Below are positions 39,329-52,529 of a stretch of 64,000 bases of DNA, one piece after another. The position numbers and the translations under genes were made by a program. Each line of letters starts with the position of its first letter. Position 1 is the stretch's first letter. Where the stretch lies: NCBI GenBank assembly GCA_026874595.1, contig CM049308.1, positions 92,383,624 to 92,447,623 of the forward strand, given 5' to 3'. Under the pieces are notes generated by a model. The model ran no database searches and had not been told where the DNA came from. It saw only the letters and a program-made list of their open reading frames with translations. This DNA comes from Sipunculus nudus (taxonomy: Eukaryota > Annelida > Sipuncula > Golfingiida > Sipunculidae).

Positions 39329-41520
39329 GTTGTATATCATACTTATAGATTTACCACAAGTTAATATTTAATGATGCCCTATTGATTAAACTATGCCGGG
39401 CCAGTTCTGGATTTCCAACTTAAAAACACTCTTTCATGTGACTTTAATGGGGGTACGTAGGTCTGTAAATGGTATCAATTTATATGTTACTTTTTTACTG
39501 AAATTGACCTACATAGTGCATGATATGCCTTTTGTTTTTAACCATATGGGTTTGTGCCAGTGTCCACAGTTTGAGAATATATGACTGAAAGGTCTGTGGC
39601 CTGAATGTCCATTGAGTGAAGGTCCTGCACTCATTCTCAGTTTAATGTGTCCATTGACCCATCCTGGACACAATGTAACAAGGTTTCCACATGACTGGTC
39701 TGGGGCCAGTGGGTGTGTGAAGTTTTCCACCTTTGCTACATCAAATGTACCAGCTGCACCAGGCTGTGTTATTCATGACAGTGATAATTGGCCGGCTTGC
39801 TGTGACAGCTGAAGCAGACTTATCTCTGCCTGGCTGCTACAGGGCACCTGTCTGTCTGTGTCAGTGTGTTAGTCTAGTCTATGGAACCTGTCTTCTCTTC
39901 TGCTGCTAATTTTATATCAGATTATTGTTACAAGGTACATTAATTCAAACTGGTCAGGAACTATAAATTTAAAAAATGTTTGTTTCAGTCTAGTAACTGT
40001 TTTTGGAGGTTGTTCTTTCTTTTGTTTCCAAACTTAAGATAAAGCAAACCCTTCTTAATATTTTGTTCATGCTAACAGATTACAAACATCATGTAACTGT
40101 GACAACAGTTAACCAAAGGTGTACTTCTTTGCTTTAGGATTCAATAATAAATAATTACTAAATATATTTCGGTCAAAATACCTCATTTCTTGTAGGGAAA
40201 AAACTGTTATGATGTATTTCATTTTGCCTTTTTATCAATCACCAAGCATGTGGCCATAAAATAAACTGATAATAGGAGCTCGAAGAAGCTAGACCTGTAA
40301 AGAATTGAGAGTATTCTGTAACACCTGGGCTTGATATTGTCAGTGGGGGGGGGGGGGGATTCGTTACCCTCTTGGTAGGTCTGGTGATTATGATGCCAAG
40401 TTTGATAATTTAAACTTGTGCAGCCAGGTATGAAGGTAAGCAAAACAGGTATATATGATACAAGGAGGATGCTTATTGTAAACCCTGCTCTGTTTTCCTT
40501 GATCATTATCATGGGATGAGGATGGGTAAATAGGCTTTCAGATGTGTTGACTTATGTTTTGTTTGACTACAGTGATGGTTCCTCTCTCACTACAGTTTAG
40601 TCACCAAAAACACTGTTATATAACTATTGATGGACTACCATACCATACTAGCAGGTAGATTTTGCTGCCTTTTTAGGCTTTTTGTATTTATAAATGGACA
40701 GTAAGTCAAATCAGACTGTGCCCTGTTCACACTGTGAATCCTAATGATACACAAAATAGACCAAAATATCATTGTTGGGGAGAGAGGGAGACCCCTGTTC
40801 ATTGGAGCAGTATCTGGAAGTATTGACCACACATCTTACACAGCTTGAGTATAGATTAGCCAACGCCATCTGCAGAGGGTTGGACATGTTTTGACATTGA
40901 CACTGAAAGCAATGAACCCCATGGACAACACATGGTGTTTATAGAACATGGCACTCTTTTGTCATGTGACACAGAAATTGCTTGCTGAGGTGGGGCTACA
41001 CATCACAAATTGTAGGTTTCTGTCCCCATTAGATATACCTCTTGTCAGATTTATAGTTTGACCGACATCTGAGTCCCCCCACCATCAATTATACTGGGTC
41101 ATAAATAGGTCATGTCAGGGTCAGAAGGTCAAGCTTGAAAATTGCTTCCATCATGATGGACATCAATGATGAGTGTGTGAGGAAGTTGGGAATGTGGCTG
41201 GCCCAGCTGCTGCTCCAGTCATTGGGCAGCTGCAGGTATAAACCCTGTCCAGTCAGGTGTAGTAAGATGTCTGAGGCTGGGAGGGCTGGACAGCTGATCA
41301 TGTTGCGGAACTGGTATGGGTCAGCAGGATGGGTGGAGCTGATGAAGTTACCCAGCAGTTAAACTGTTTATTTTCACAGTCTGCTGAAGATTATGGATCC
41401 TATCAGTCCAAACCTCTGTTGCTGCAGCCATGCAACATACAGAATTGGTGCCACAACAGAATTGGTCCCACATACAGATTTGGTTCCAGTATAAAGGGAC
41501 ATCCTTGGATGAATGGTTTT
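39329..41520 (+). other. Intron 3 spacer
   Basis: Apart from a 14-base poly(G) at 40345-40358 I see no structure or coding signal. Confidence 0.5.
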
Positions 41521-41569
41521 TAGCTCAGCTGACTGAAAGTCATCTGAGCTATAGCGATCACTCTTTGTC

Positions 41570-43880
41570 CGTCTGTCTGTATGTCCGTCTGTCCACCAGG
41601 CACAAATCATAACCGCTGAACCTAGAACCTTGTAACTTGGGATTCTGAGAGGTCCATGAAAAATCTCCTTGGAAACCAGAAATTAGGTCTCTGTTACCCA
41701 TATCCTTCGAGCTATCGGGCCCCAAAGTACCCCCCAGAAAAGTCAAAAATTTCATACAAAAACTTCAATATCTATTAACTACTTGACTGATGGTCATGAT
41801 TTTTGGCATACATATTGATCATGAGATGTTCCATCACTTCCTGCAGACTGGTGGCGCCACCTGTATTTTTCGATTTTTTACAAATTTTTTTCTCTATTTT
41901 TGAGACCTTTAAAAATGTGAACATCTGTTAACAAGGCACAAATCGTAAAGCCTAGACCTAGAATCTTAATTCTTGATACACTGAGAGGTCCATGAAAAAT
42001 CTCCTTGGAAACCAGAAATTAGGTCTCTGTTACCCATATCCTTTGAGCTATTGGGGCCCCAAAGTACCCCCCAGAATAGTAAAAAATTTCATACAAAAAC
42101 TTCAATATCTCAATAACTACAACACTGATGGTCATGATTTTTGTCATACATATTGATCATGAGATGTTCCATAAGTTCCTGCCGACTGGTGGCGCCACCT
42201 GTATTTTTCGATTTTTTTACAATTTTTTCCTCTATTTTTGAGACGTTTAAAGATGCTGTCATCTGTAAACGTGGCACAAATCGTAACCGCTGGACCTAGA
42301 ATCTTCATTCTCGACACACTGAGAAACCTATTAAAAGTCTCCGTGGAAACCATAAATTAGATCTCTGTTACCCATATCCTTCGAGCTATGGGGCCCCAAA
42401 GTACCCCCCAGAAAAGTCAAAAATTTCATACAAAAACTTCAATATCTCATTAACTACTTGACTGATGGTCATGATTTTTGGCATACGTATTGATCATGAG
42501 ATGTTCCATCACTTCCTGCAGACTGGTTGTGCCACCTGAATTTTTTGATTTTTTACAAATTTAAAAATGTGAACAGCTGTTAACAGGGCACAAATCATAA
42601 AGACTAGACCTAGAATCTTCATTCTTGACACACTGAGAGGTCCATAAAAAGTCTGCATGGAAACCTGAAATAAGGTCTCTGTTACCCATATCCTTTGAGC
42701 TATGGGGGGCTCCCAATAACCCCCCAGAATAATGGAAAATTTGATAAAAACAAACTGCAACATCTCAATAACTACAACACTGATGGTCATGATTTTTGGC
42801 ATACATATTGATCAAGAGGTGTTTCATCAGTACCTGCAGACTGGTGGTGCCACCTGTATTTTTTCAAATTTTCACAATTTTTTTTTCTCTATTTTCGAGA
42901 TTTTACAGGATGTAGTTATCTGTCAACAGGGTACAAATCGCAACAACTGGACCTAGAATCTTCATTGTTGACACACAGGGAGACCCATGATAAGCCCCAT
43001 GGACACCTGAAATTAGGTCTCTGTTACCCATATCCTTTGAGCTATGGCACTCCAAAGTACAGCTCAGAATAATGGAAAATTTGATACAAAAGCTGAAGTA
43101 TCTGAACAACTAATGCAGAGATCACCATAATTGTTTTCATGGATATTGATCATGGAGTGTTTCATCAGTTTCTGCAGACTGGTGGCACCACCTGTATTTG
43201 TTCGATTTTTTTACGAATTTTTTCTCTATTTTTGAGACCTTTAAAGTTATGAACATCTGTTAACAGGGCACAAATCATTAAAACTGGACCTAGAATCTTC
43301 ATTCTTGACACACAGGGAGACCCATGAAAATTCTCCATGGAAACCTGAAATTAGGTCTCTGTTACCCATATTCTTTAAGCTGTATGGCTCCAAATTACCC
43401 CCCAGAATAATGGAAAATTTGATACAAAAACTGCAGTATCTCAATAACTACAACACTGATGGTCATGATTTTCGGCATACATATTGATCATGACCTGTTC
43501 CATCAGTTTCTGCAGACTGGGTGCGCCACCTCTATTTTTTTCAAATTTTTATGATTTTTTTTCTCTTTTTTTGATACCTTTAAGATGTGGTTATCTGTCA
43601 ACAGGGTACAAATCGCAACAACTGGACCTAGAATCTTCATTCTTGTCATGCAAGAAGGCCCATGAAAAGTGCCTGTGGAAACTTAAAATTAGGTCTCTGT
43701 TACCCATATCCTTCAAGCTATAGGACTCTGAAGTATCGCTCAGAATAATGGACAATTTGATACAAAAGCTGAAGTATCTGAACAACTAATAGGGAGATCA
43801 CCATGATTCTTTGCATGGATATTGATGTTTGTAAGTGTTTTTATTAGTTTCTGCAGACTGGTGGAGCCACCTGTATTTTT
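41570..43880 (+). repeat. ~338-bp tandem units of element A
   Basis: Seven units are marked by CTGCAGACTGG-type anchors at 41841, 42179, 42516, 42834, 43172, 43510 and 43851 (spacings 338, 337, 318, 338, 338, 341). Each unit carries ACCTAGAATCTTCATTC, TAGGTCTCTGTTACCCATAT, GATGGTCATGATTTTTGGCA and a GGTGGCGCCACCTGTATTTT-type segment. Confidence 0.95.
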
Positions 43881-45475
43881 GTACCCGCCAAAACGAAGTT
43901 TTGTGGATACTATGTTTTTGACAGGGTTCCTCCGCCGTTGCGGCGTTCGTTTCCAGAGAGCTCCTCTGGGACTTGATTTTATCAGCTTTCCAAGCTCATA
44001 TCTCGGGAACCGTTTGACTGATCAGGAAATAAAATTTATACTAATGTAGCCCTTGGATAGCTCTATAACATACACAACATACGCCACCTGTAACCATGTT
44101 TGCACAGTGTCCATCTGTTCATCTGCCTTTGGTTAAAATCACTCATATCTCTGCAGTGAATTGACTAATTCACCTGAAATTCGGCATGCGTATACATCCT
44201 GGATAGCTTTCTTGATTTTATGACAGGTGGCGCCACCTACATTCTCATTCACGCTGATGACATCCAAGCTCATATTGCGGGAACCGTTTGACCAATCGGG
44301 CCAAAATTTTGCATGTATATAGATCTAACATAGCTCTTTATCATACACAAAACTGGTGGCGCCACCTGCAACCATTTTTGCACAGCGTCTGTCTGTTTGT
44401 CTGCCGTGCAATAATGTCACTCATATCTCGGCAGTGGTTTGACATATCTGCCTAAAATTTTGCAGTTTTATACATCCTGGATAGCTTTCTTGATTTTATG
44501 ACAGGTGGCACCACCTACATTCACGTTCACGCTGATGACATCCAAGCTCATATCTCGGGAACCGTTTGACCGATCGGGCCAAAATTTTGCATCTTTATAG
44601 ATCTAACATAGCTCTTTATCATACACAAAACTGGTGGCACCACCTGCAACCATTTTTGCACAGCATCTGTCTGTTTGTCTGCCGTGCAATAAAGTCACTC
44701 ACATCTTGGCAGTGGTTTGACATATCTGCCTAAAATTTTGCAGTTTTATACATCCTGGATAGCTTTCTTGATTTTATGACAGGTGGCGCCACCTTTATTC
44801 TAGTTTATGCTGCAGACATCCAAGCTCATATCTCGGGAACCGTTTGAACGATTGGGCCAAAATTCTGCATGTGTATAGATCTCACATAGGTCTTTATCAT
44901 ACACAAAACTGGAGGGGCCACCTGCAACCATTTTTGCACATTTCGCACAGCGTCTGTCTGTTGGTCTGCCGTGGCCTAAAATCACTCATTTCTCTGTAGT
45001 GGTTTGACATAACTGCCTAACATTTTGCAGGTTTATACATCCTGGATAGCTTTCATGATTTTATGACAGGTGGCGCCACCTACATTCTAGTTAACGCTGC
45101 ACACATCCAAGCTAATATCTCAGGAACCATTTGACTGATTGGGCCAAAATTGTGCTTGTGTTTAGATCTCACATAGGTCTTTATCATACACAAAACTGCA
45201 ACCATTTTTGCACAGCGTCTGTCTGTTTGTCTGCCGTGGGCTAAAATCACTCATATCCATGTAGTGGTTTGACTTTTCTGCTTAAAATTTTGCATATGTA
45301 TACAACTTGGACAGCTTTCTGGATTTGTGGTAGGTTGCACAACCTACATACACATTTAGGCTGCAGACATCAATGCTAATATGCAACATACCTCACTCTG
45401 TTTCCCCTTGCAACTCAATCCATGCCTCACTTCACTCTGATTTTGGCAGATACACGTAGTCACTTGTCGGCTACC
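43881..45475 (+). mobile_element. Hairpin-headed element nested in A (element B)
   Basis: It begins with a hairpin (43881-43910) whose arms are GTACCCGCCAAAAC and GTTTTGTGGATAC around loop GAA. Near its end, ATTTTGGCAGATAC (about 45448-45461) resembles the reverse complement of the left arm (11 of 14). On both sides of B the element-A unit continues: CACCTGTATTTTT before it, and a TTTTTTCTCTATTTTTCAGA segment after it. B therefore inserted into A. Its body is about five units of about 278 bp, anchored by CCAAGCTCATATCTCGGGAA at about 43990, 44263, 44542, 44820 and 45107. Confidence 0.65.
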
Positions 45476-45714
45476 CGTATTCTAGTTTTTAAAGTTTACA
45501 CATTTTTTCTCTATTTTTCAGATATATAAATACAGACTAAATCTTGGCCTGTTGGTTAAACTGTTTGATGCTTCAGTTGAATGGGTATCTATCATTCTGA
45601 TGATAAAATTTCCTTTTGTGAATCTTTTCCCAGTCAGCTGAGCGTCATGACCCATGGGTCACTTGTTAAGGTTACTGCTGGCCTTGGAAATCATTGAAAT
45701 CCAGTTTACCTATT

Positions 45715-46155
45715 GTGCCAGCTATCACACTATTTCAAACATATTGTCTCAAGAACCATTTTAACCATTGCCATTAAATTTTTATGGGAGATAGGTACCA
45801 GGGAGAGACTGTGTGCTGTCAGAAATGAAACATGTCTGCCAGGCAGCCACCTTTGAATTCCTTTCAAGTGCCTTACCTCAAAAACCAATCAAGTAATTAA
45901 TTTGAATTTGTAAAGAAATTGCTACTTATTAGAACGTGTGCTATCCAATTCTAAGTCCATCAGGATTCAAATATGGTAGCCAGACTACCATCATGGAATT
46001 CTTTTCACATGCATTGTCACAAAAAATGTTGGCTGTGAAAGTTTGATGAAGATTGGTCCATATTATCAGAGGATGTGCCAATGTCAAACCAATTAGAAAT
46101 CTTCTCGGCAGCAATCTTTGAATTCCATCATTGAGCATTATCTCAAGAAGCGAAT
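45715..46155. repeat. Degenerate ~115-140-bp direct repeats
   Basis: Three related pieces share a GAATTC(C/T)-containing core followed by CATTGTCACAAAAA-type text (around 45853, 45994 and 46107). An earlier TTGTCTCAAGAACCA piece lies at about 45745. They lie directly downstream of element A. Confidence 0.5.
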
Positions 46156-47914
46156 GCAGCAGTGCCCTAACTGTGGACATTTACTGTCCTGATCGGTTCT
46201 ACTTTAATCCTATATTCCTTTATTTCCATATTGATAGAATTGATTTGTTAACCAGATTAAGATAGTACAGAAAATTGTTAGATATAATTTGAATTAATGC
46301 CCACTGTTATTAAAGCCCTCTTTTATCTCTTATTTGTACTGGGCCATCCTGGCCTGTGACATGACAGACCTACAGACAATCATTCATATACATACCTTAT
46401 TATATGTTCAGAAGTAGTGAGGTTGGTTTCCATTTCATGCTTAATTTACTGCTGCAAGACTGATCCAGTTTGCTGACGGTTTGTTTAGTGTTTTGCTCCA
46501 CTAAACAGCCTGGTGTTAATGTACAATTGAAAGACCTGATGGATTCTTGCTGCATCTTGATTCTGGACAGATGCTGCGATACTGAAACAAAAATCAACAA
46601 GTGTCAACAAAAATGCTGCACACATAATCAAAAATAGCTGTATGATCACCTCATTCTGACAGATATGTGTCAGAACAATGCTATTTTCAAAACTTTTACA
46701 GAAATACAAGCATATCTATGTGACCTTAAAACATTGCAATATGGATTTTAAGATAATGTCAAGATATCCTATGGCAAAACTGCAGGTTAAACATATCTGT
46801 GTGAGCTTCTTCATTGTTCAAGCAATTTATACCACTGAAACGGGGAAATTTAATTAAATTTTACAGGTGATTTTCAGTACTAGTATTTTATCAAATTTTG
46901 TGATTGTATTATTATAATCAAATGTTGTGATATTATTATAATTTTCAATATGAATGTTGCTAGCAAGCTGAGATGTTTTAAAAAAAATCATGAAAACCTG
47001 GTGTGCTATCCTCTAATTGGAATCTATTGGTTACACTTGGCTATGACCAGCATTAAATGATGTGGGTGATAATTATGATCATGGAGTGAGTGTATCAGGA
47101 AGATCAGGACAGATGTTAGTGATTGTTGGCATTATCTGGTCTGCATCCTCGCAGCAACAACAGCTGTACCGGGTGTAAGGTGTGGCCCTGAGTCACTTCA
47201 CATGCTCCAATGTTTTTGTGCATACTGCGCTCAGGTCATGCCCTACCCAAAGAATACAAACATTGATTTACATTACTCTAACATTGGGCTGATCACACTG
47301 CTTCTCCTCTTGCCTCGTTAGTCATCTGTGAAAACCACATTATACAAATATCCCAAAGCACAGTGTGATTACTCAGTTATTATAACCCAGAATACATGTG
47401 GTCAAATTTCTCACACGAAAATGTGAAAATGCCTCCATCATGTCTAAAAACATTTTTGAATATTATATAAATTATTAGTGTCATTTTAATTATCAAATTA
47501 AGATTTGAAAATTAAAATGGTTCCTCAATATTTATTTTCTGCAGTATGTGTAAAATTAGTGTTGGTGATACCTTACTAAAAATTAGATCAAAGCCTGCCA
47601 CCATGGAAATTTCAATATAGGGCACACAGATAAGTGTGTCAAAACAATTGGTTTGTTGATTTTTCTACCTCTCCTTTCTCTCAATGCTGGATACAGGTAC
47701 CAGTTCATATATATATGTTGCCCCCCCCCCCCCCCCCCCACACACACCATACTTCCTATTTATGATACAAGTCTCTTCATAATTTTCCGAGTACCTCATT
47801 GAATGTACTATATGCTGGTGCTGCACCCACATTTCATTTCCTGCTTAGGTGAATAAACTAGTCACAAGTACATTGGATGATTGCTGTATCTATATTGTTT
47901 CCGTGCATTAATTG
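46156..47914 (+). other. Intron 3 spacer with poly(C)
   Basis: A 19-base poly(C) followed by CACACA lies at 47721-47747. Nothing else is recognised. Confidence 0.5.
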
Positions 47915-48800
47915 TATCCAAAGACAAAGTCGGGGGATAATATGTTTTCATACCGGTCCCGCTGCCGCATATAAATCTTGTTAGCGTGATAACTCAAAAA
48001 ATATTTCACAGATCTTTACCAAACTTTGTATATGTATAGATATTGGTGAGAGGACAACGCCTATTTAAAATGAGGTCATGACCTTGACGAGGAGAGTGTC
48101 CTTGACCTTGAATAGGTCCAATTTAGGGGAAAATCACACAAATTCTTAAATATCTCAAGAAATCTTGCATGGATTGATCCAAAAATCAAGTTGATGGAGG
48201 ATCATGGATAGGGTTGTCATTTTCTAGAAACTGGTGGCACCACCTATTATTCTTTACTTGTTTTCGTGCCGTTTAATACCCCCAAAATTGCCACTTGACA
48301 GAACTGTGAGCATTATAAGTCAAAAACTAATGGACAGATTTCTTTTATATTATGCATATACATAGATAAGGGTTATGGGATGATGTTTATTTAAATTGGG
48401 GTCATGACCTTTCCTATGAGAGTGGCCTTGACCTTGAATATTGCCATATATGGTGAAAATCACACAAAATCATTAATATCTCAATAAGGGATGCATTGAT
48501 TGGTCCAAAAATCAACTTGACTGAAGATCTTGGATAGTGTTGTCATGTACCGGAAACTGGTAGCGCCACCTGTTATTCTTTTACTTGTTTTTGTGCCGTT
48601 TAATACCCCATCATTGCCACTTAACAGTACTTTGAGCATTATAAGTAAAAAACTGATGGAGAGATTTCTTTTATATTATGCATATACATAAACATGGGTT
48701 AGGGGATGATGTATATTGAAATTGGGGTCATGACCTTTTCTATGAGAGTGACCTTTTCTATGAGTGTGGTCTGATATTAATTGTTGCTGAAGATGGGGGG
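47915..48800 (+). mobile_element. Third hairpin-headed tandem element (element C)
   Basis: It starts with a decayed hairpin: TATCCAAAGAC and GTCGGGGGATA around AAA, with three mismatches. The text ATATGTTTTCA follows, comparable to the TATGTTTTTGA after the element B hairpin. The body is about 2.5 units of about 325-335 bp sharing GTCATGACCTT, TTGACCTTGAATA, GGTCCAAAAATCAA and a degenerate GGTGGCACCACC / GGTAGCGCCACC. The 3' limit is uncertain. Confidence 0.55.
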
Positions 48801-51800
48801 CCTATTCTTAAAGGGGGGTGGGGATTAATTGTCTGGGGATACTATGGCACCTGCGACACCTAGAAATACCTAGTTTAGTAGAAAGGTTTAGGGGTACAAT
48901 AGAGATTTGTTAGGTGGATCTTACCAATAAGTAAGTAATCTTATCTATCAGTGTAATACACAACAGGTGCCCCATATTTGACCTTTCTTTGGAGAGATCT
49001 ACACAAAGGATATGGAACTGGTCTGCATTTATTTTCCAGTGTTCACTGGTGTCCCCTTTGAAGCAGGCCAGGCATATATACTTATGATAATTACATTTGG
49101 CTTGTTGGCATGTTTACAAACAGGTAGAGCTTGAAAACTGGGACACCTTGAGTATGTTCATGGGATCTGTCATTATGTCTTCCTAGTCATATTTCATTCA
49201 TGGCAATAAGCCTACTCTGACATAATGTTGACAGCATGTTTACAATCAAACACCCAGGACCAACCAGAATCATATATATATTTCATCAGTGTCATTTTGG
49301 TGACAGGAATGCTGTGTGATGGTTACTTTTTTTAAGTGCCAAGGAAAGGTCTGGTCTTATATCTTGATTTAATAGTTTGACCTAGAAAATGCTTGCCTAG
49401 TTCAGAAGAGATGACAGAGTTATAATCTTTTAGTAATTTGGATACTCACCCCCCCCCCCCCACTTCCTCAGCCAATAAAAATTACCCCTGAGAGATGAGT
49501 AAGGCAGTATATTATGATGAAAAATGCCAACTTGGACTAAATGTGTTGCATTTGCATGATGCAAATATTTTTATAAGCTGTAAAGCTGATAAAGGAATGC
49601 CTTGTTAATACCAGGTTATGGTGGCTGTTTGTTATGTGAATACAAAGGCCCAGGGTTACATTTATATTATATTACAATAGTGACTCACTCATGTGGTTAT
49701 ATTACATATTAAAATGTCATATCTAGAGTTGTATGTTGTAAATTTTGAATGTTATTGTTTGATATATAACCAACTAAAGTGTCCTTTTTTATTCCATTGT
49801 TTATTATAGGGCTTAGATGACCTAATATCAGCTGGTAATAGGGGAAATTACTGGAGTCCTTTCACCCATGTAGATGATTTGTTCTTTTTAAGGTTAAATC
49901 AAAATTATTAATTACAAAGCATTATACATTTATAGACTTTTTAGTTCTAGTCTGATTAATCTTCTCTAATTGAAAAATGAATTTTGCAAATTAGATATGT
50001 AACTGTATAGTTAAAATGGTTTGTGTAATTCAGAGATAAAAATAATTCCATAATATGTGAGGGTGATTTACCTTGGAGGGATCTATGGTTGCTGTCAAGG
50101 ATGTGGTTACTGTAAATACCTTATTTTTAAGGTAGCAACAGGTAGTAAAAAGTTTATAATGTACTCTTTTGCTGCAAATGGCATATGGCATTAAGACACC
50201 TGTGGATGAAGCACAGGCCAGCCATTAGCAGGTGATACTTCATAACATTGTGAACATCAGAATCCTTTCAAGAAGTTAATCAATAGCTTATTGCAAGATC
50301 GAAGGAACCAGGGCAGCCTCATACACACACAGGCTTAAAGTCATAAGGGAAATATATAATGTGCGACGCTGTATTTGTCCCCATGCTGAGATCCTTTGGA
50401 AGAATTTTGAAAAAGCATCACTGTGCAATTTTGTATTTCTTTGTACTGTGGAACACTCCAGAAAAATATGTAATAAGCATGATGCTGTTGAGGGATTTGG
50501 AGGCAGAAGCAGGTCTTTCTTGTGAGGTTATTGTGAAGTCTTACGTACAGTGGGATTGACAAACACAGCCAGAGCTGTATCATTGTTGAGGAGCAGAGCT
50601 AGAGCCCTGGGACTTTAATCCTGTCCAGAAAAGGTGGCGCAGGCGCTGCCTGGTCCACTGCCCTGGATGCCTGCTCCTGCTGCAGAATCCAAAGGATGTG
50701 GTCAAATATAAGTCTGATATTGTTTATCCAGTCCTCGCGAGGAAAAAGGTTAACATACCATAGGTTATATCATGTATACAACTCTGTGCTGGTAATTAAA
50801 ACTCGGCTAGGGTTTTTGTTTGACTTAGGTTTCATTGCTGGTTTCTTCACAGTGCAGTTGCGGTGAATCTGTTGTTTTCACTGACTCCATATTTAATATT
50901 ATCAGTGCACAGAGTCCCTGCCATGACTGATAACTGCCTGAAAAAAAGATCACCATGGAAACATACTAATAATCTGTTTTGCGGATTAATGCTATAATAA
51001 TGACTAATGTTGTCTGCTGTTGTTAACCTTTTTACTTCACTGAATAAAGCATGGTCATTCATTGAACACCTCTTTGAATAAAAGATCTCAGTTATTTGTC
51101 AAAGATTTTGGAAATGTTAAACCATCAATACTAGTTGATTTTGTTATTTGAGTCTGACATGTTATCTTGTTGGAATTAACTCAGTATTTGAAATCATCAC
51201 AGGTGAATATAGCATGAAGAAACTGTCACATGATGTTTCATTTGTTCATGTTTTGTAAGCCAGATATGGGAGTACCTGGCAGTCATAGCAGAGGTCTTCA
51301 CAGAATAAACTCTGGTTCCGCAGAGCTTTTTCTTCTGATTACTCTGGCTACCTTGGACAGAGATTGTCAATGTTGCGGCAATCGCTGCATCAATAATTAC
51401 CCAACCAGAATGGCTCCATCACTGAAGCCCTGTCTGGCTGCTGTAGGTGATTCGCAGATCCTGGTGCTCTGTTTAAAGGGACATCATATTGAAGGCCTCA
51501 TACACTTCAGCTTTATCTGATTTGAGAGCGATGCAGGAAAATCAAAACACCAATTGCTGCATGACTAATTATGCAGTTGTTGAAAATTTGAAATTATAAA
51601 ATTTGCAAGATACCATTGATATATACATGATTTTATGACTTGTAAAATGATTAATAGCACGTCAGATTGAAATAATATTAGCTAGTAGACTTAATAAAAT
51701 GCTTTTATACTTGATATTGTATTGTAAAGGTGAGTGATACACTTCAGTATAAGAATCATGATTCATCCTTTGATTAAGATTAAATATATCGTGATATATC

Positions 51801-52529
51801 TTTATTGGCTCAAGAAATATTCAAATGATCATTTCATGCCAACATTACAATGATAAGGTTGCTTTAGCTTATCAAAGTTTTAAACTGTGTCACACTTTGC
51901 AATAGAATGTTTATAATAGCTAACACAGTAAATGCGTGTATTTTTAGCAATTTCATTGCAAACATTACATCATCCACTAATTAAAGGAAATGACAAGTGA
52001 AACTCCAAATCCAGTTTCCTGATACCCTCTATGATAATGATTATTAATAAATGTGAAATAAAAAGAATGCTAGTTTTGGTACAATACCAGTTTAATGCCA
52101 GCTCTGCGGTGTGGGTATGGTCCCAGACAATGTTTGATTTGTTTGGTTCCTCATGATTAAATTGACCTGGTGGCCATGTGATGGATTAATTTATCATATG
52201 ACTAGGAAATGAAGCCAGGCATATGGACAATGACTGTCATTCTCCAGGAAGTTCCTGATCACATGATGACAGTAGTGAGAACTAGGGGGTAACATTACCT
52301 GTACATTCATGTTCATTACAGCGTAGCCAACCACATCCCTGTCTCCTGTCAGGTGGTCACATACAAACATGGACTGTTTGAAAGAAAATGTTTCATGAAC
52401 AGACACAGCCCTGTATCGTGCACAGACCTCCCAGCCAGTATCTGAAAGTCAGCTATTCATGGCCTTTTCTATAGAATATGTCATATCTGTCTTACTGTGC
52501 ATATATATTTATGAACTCAAGTTAATTCT
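48801..52529 (+). other. Intron 3 spacer
   Basis: Apart from poly(C) at 49449-49461 I recognise no repeat or coding exon. The open frames at 50.3-51.5 kb look like chance. Confidence 0.5.

Larger units (their letters stand above)
41521..45667 (+). mobile_element. Helentron-like non-autonomous element with tandem core (element A)
   Basis: The 5' end is a hairpin (41521-41551) with 14-nt arms TAGCTCAGCTGACT and AGTCATCTGAGCTA and loop GAA, one mismatch, preceded by TTTT. It is followed by a GTCCGTCTGTC block. Near the 3' end, AGTCAGCTGAGC (45632-45643) is the exact reverse complement of 12 bases of the 5' left arm. A perfect 14-bp palindrome TGACCCATGGGTCA (45648-45661) and the terminal CTTGTT come next. 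A 5' terminal repeat matched by an internal 3' copy plus a terminal stem-loop is the asymmetric-repeat layout described for Helentron/Helitron2 elements. No protein is encoded. The core is about seven tandem units, and element B interrupts the last one. Confidence 0.65.

Noticed and set aside
41840-45080. GGTGGCGCCACC read as true CTCF sites
   Set aside because: Only the downstream half (AGGTGGC) of the known CTCF motif matches. The upstream half does not, so no CTCF site is claimed.
50359-51520. Several 66-96-codon frames
   Set aside because: Overlapping on both strands, with no splice-bounded structure or recognised family.
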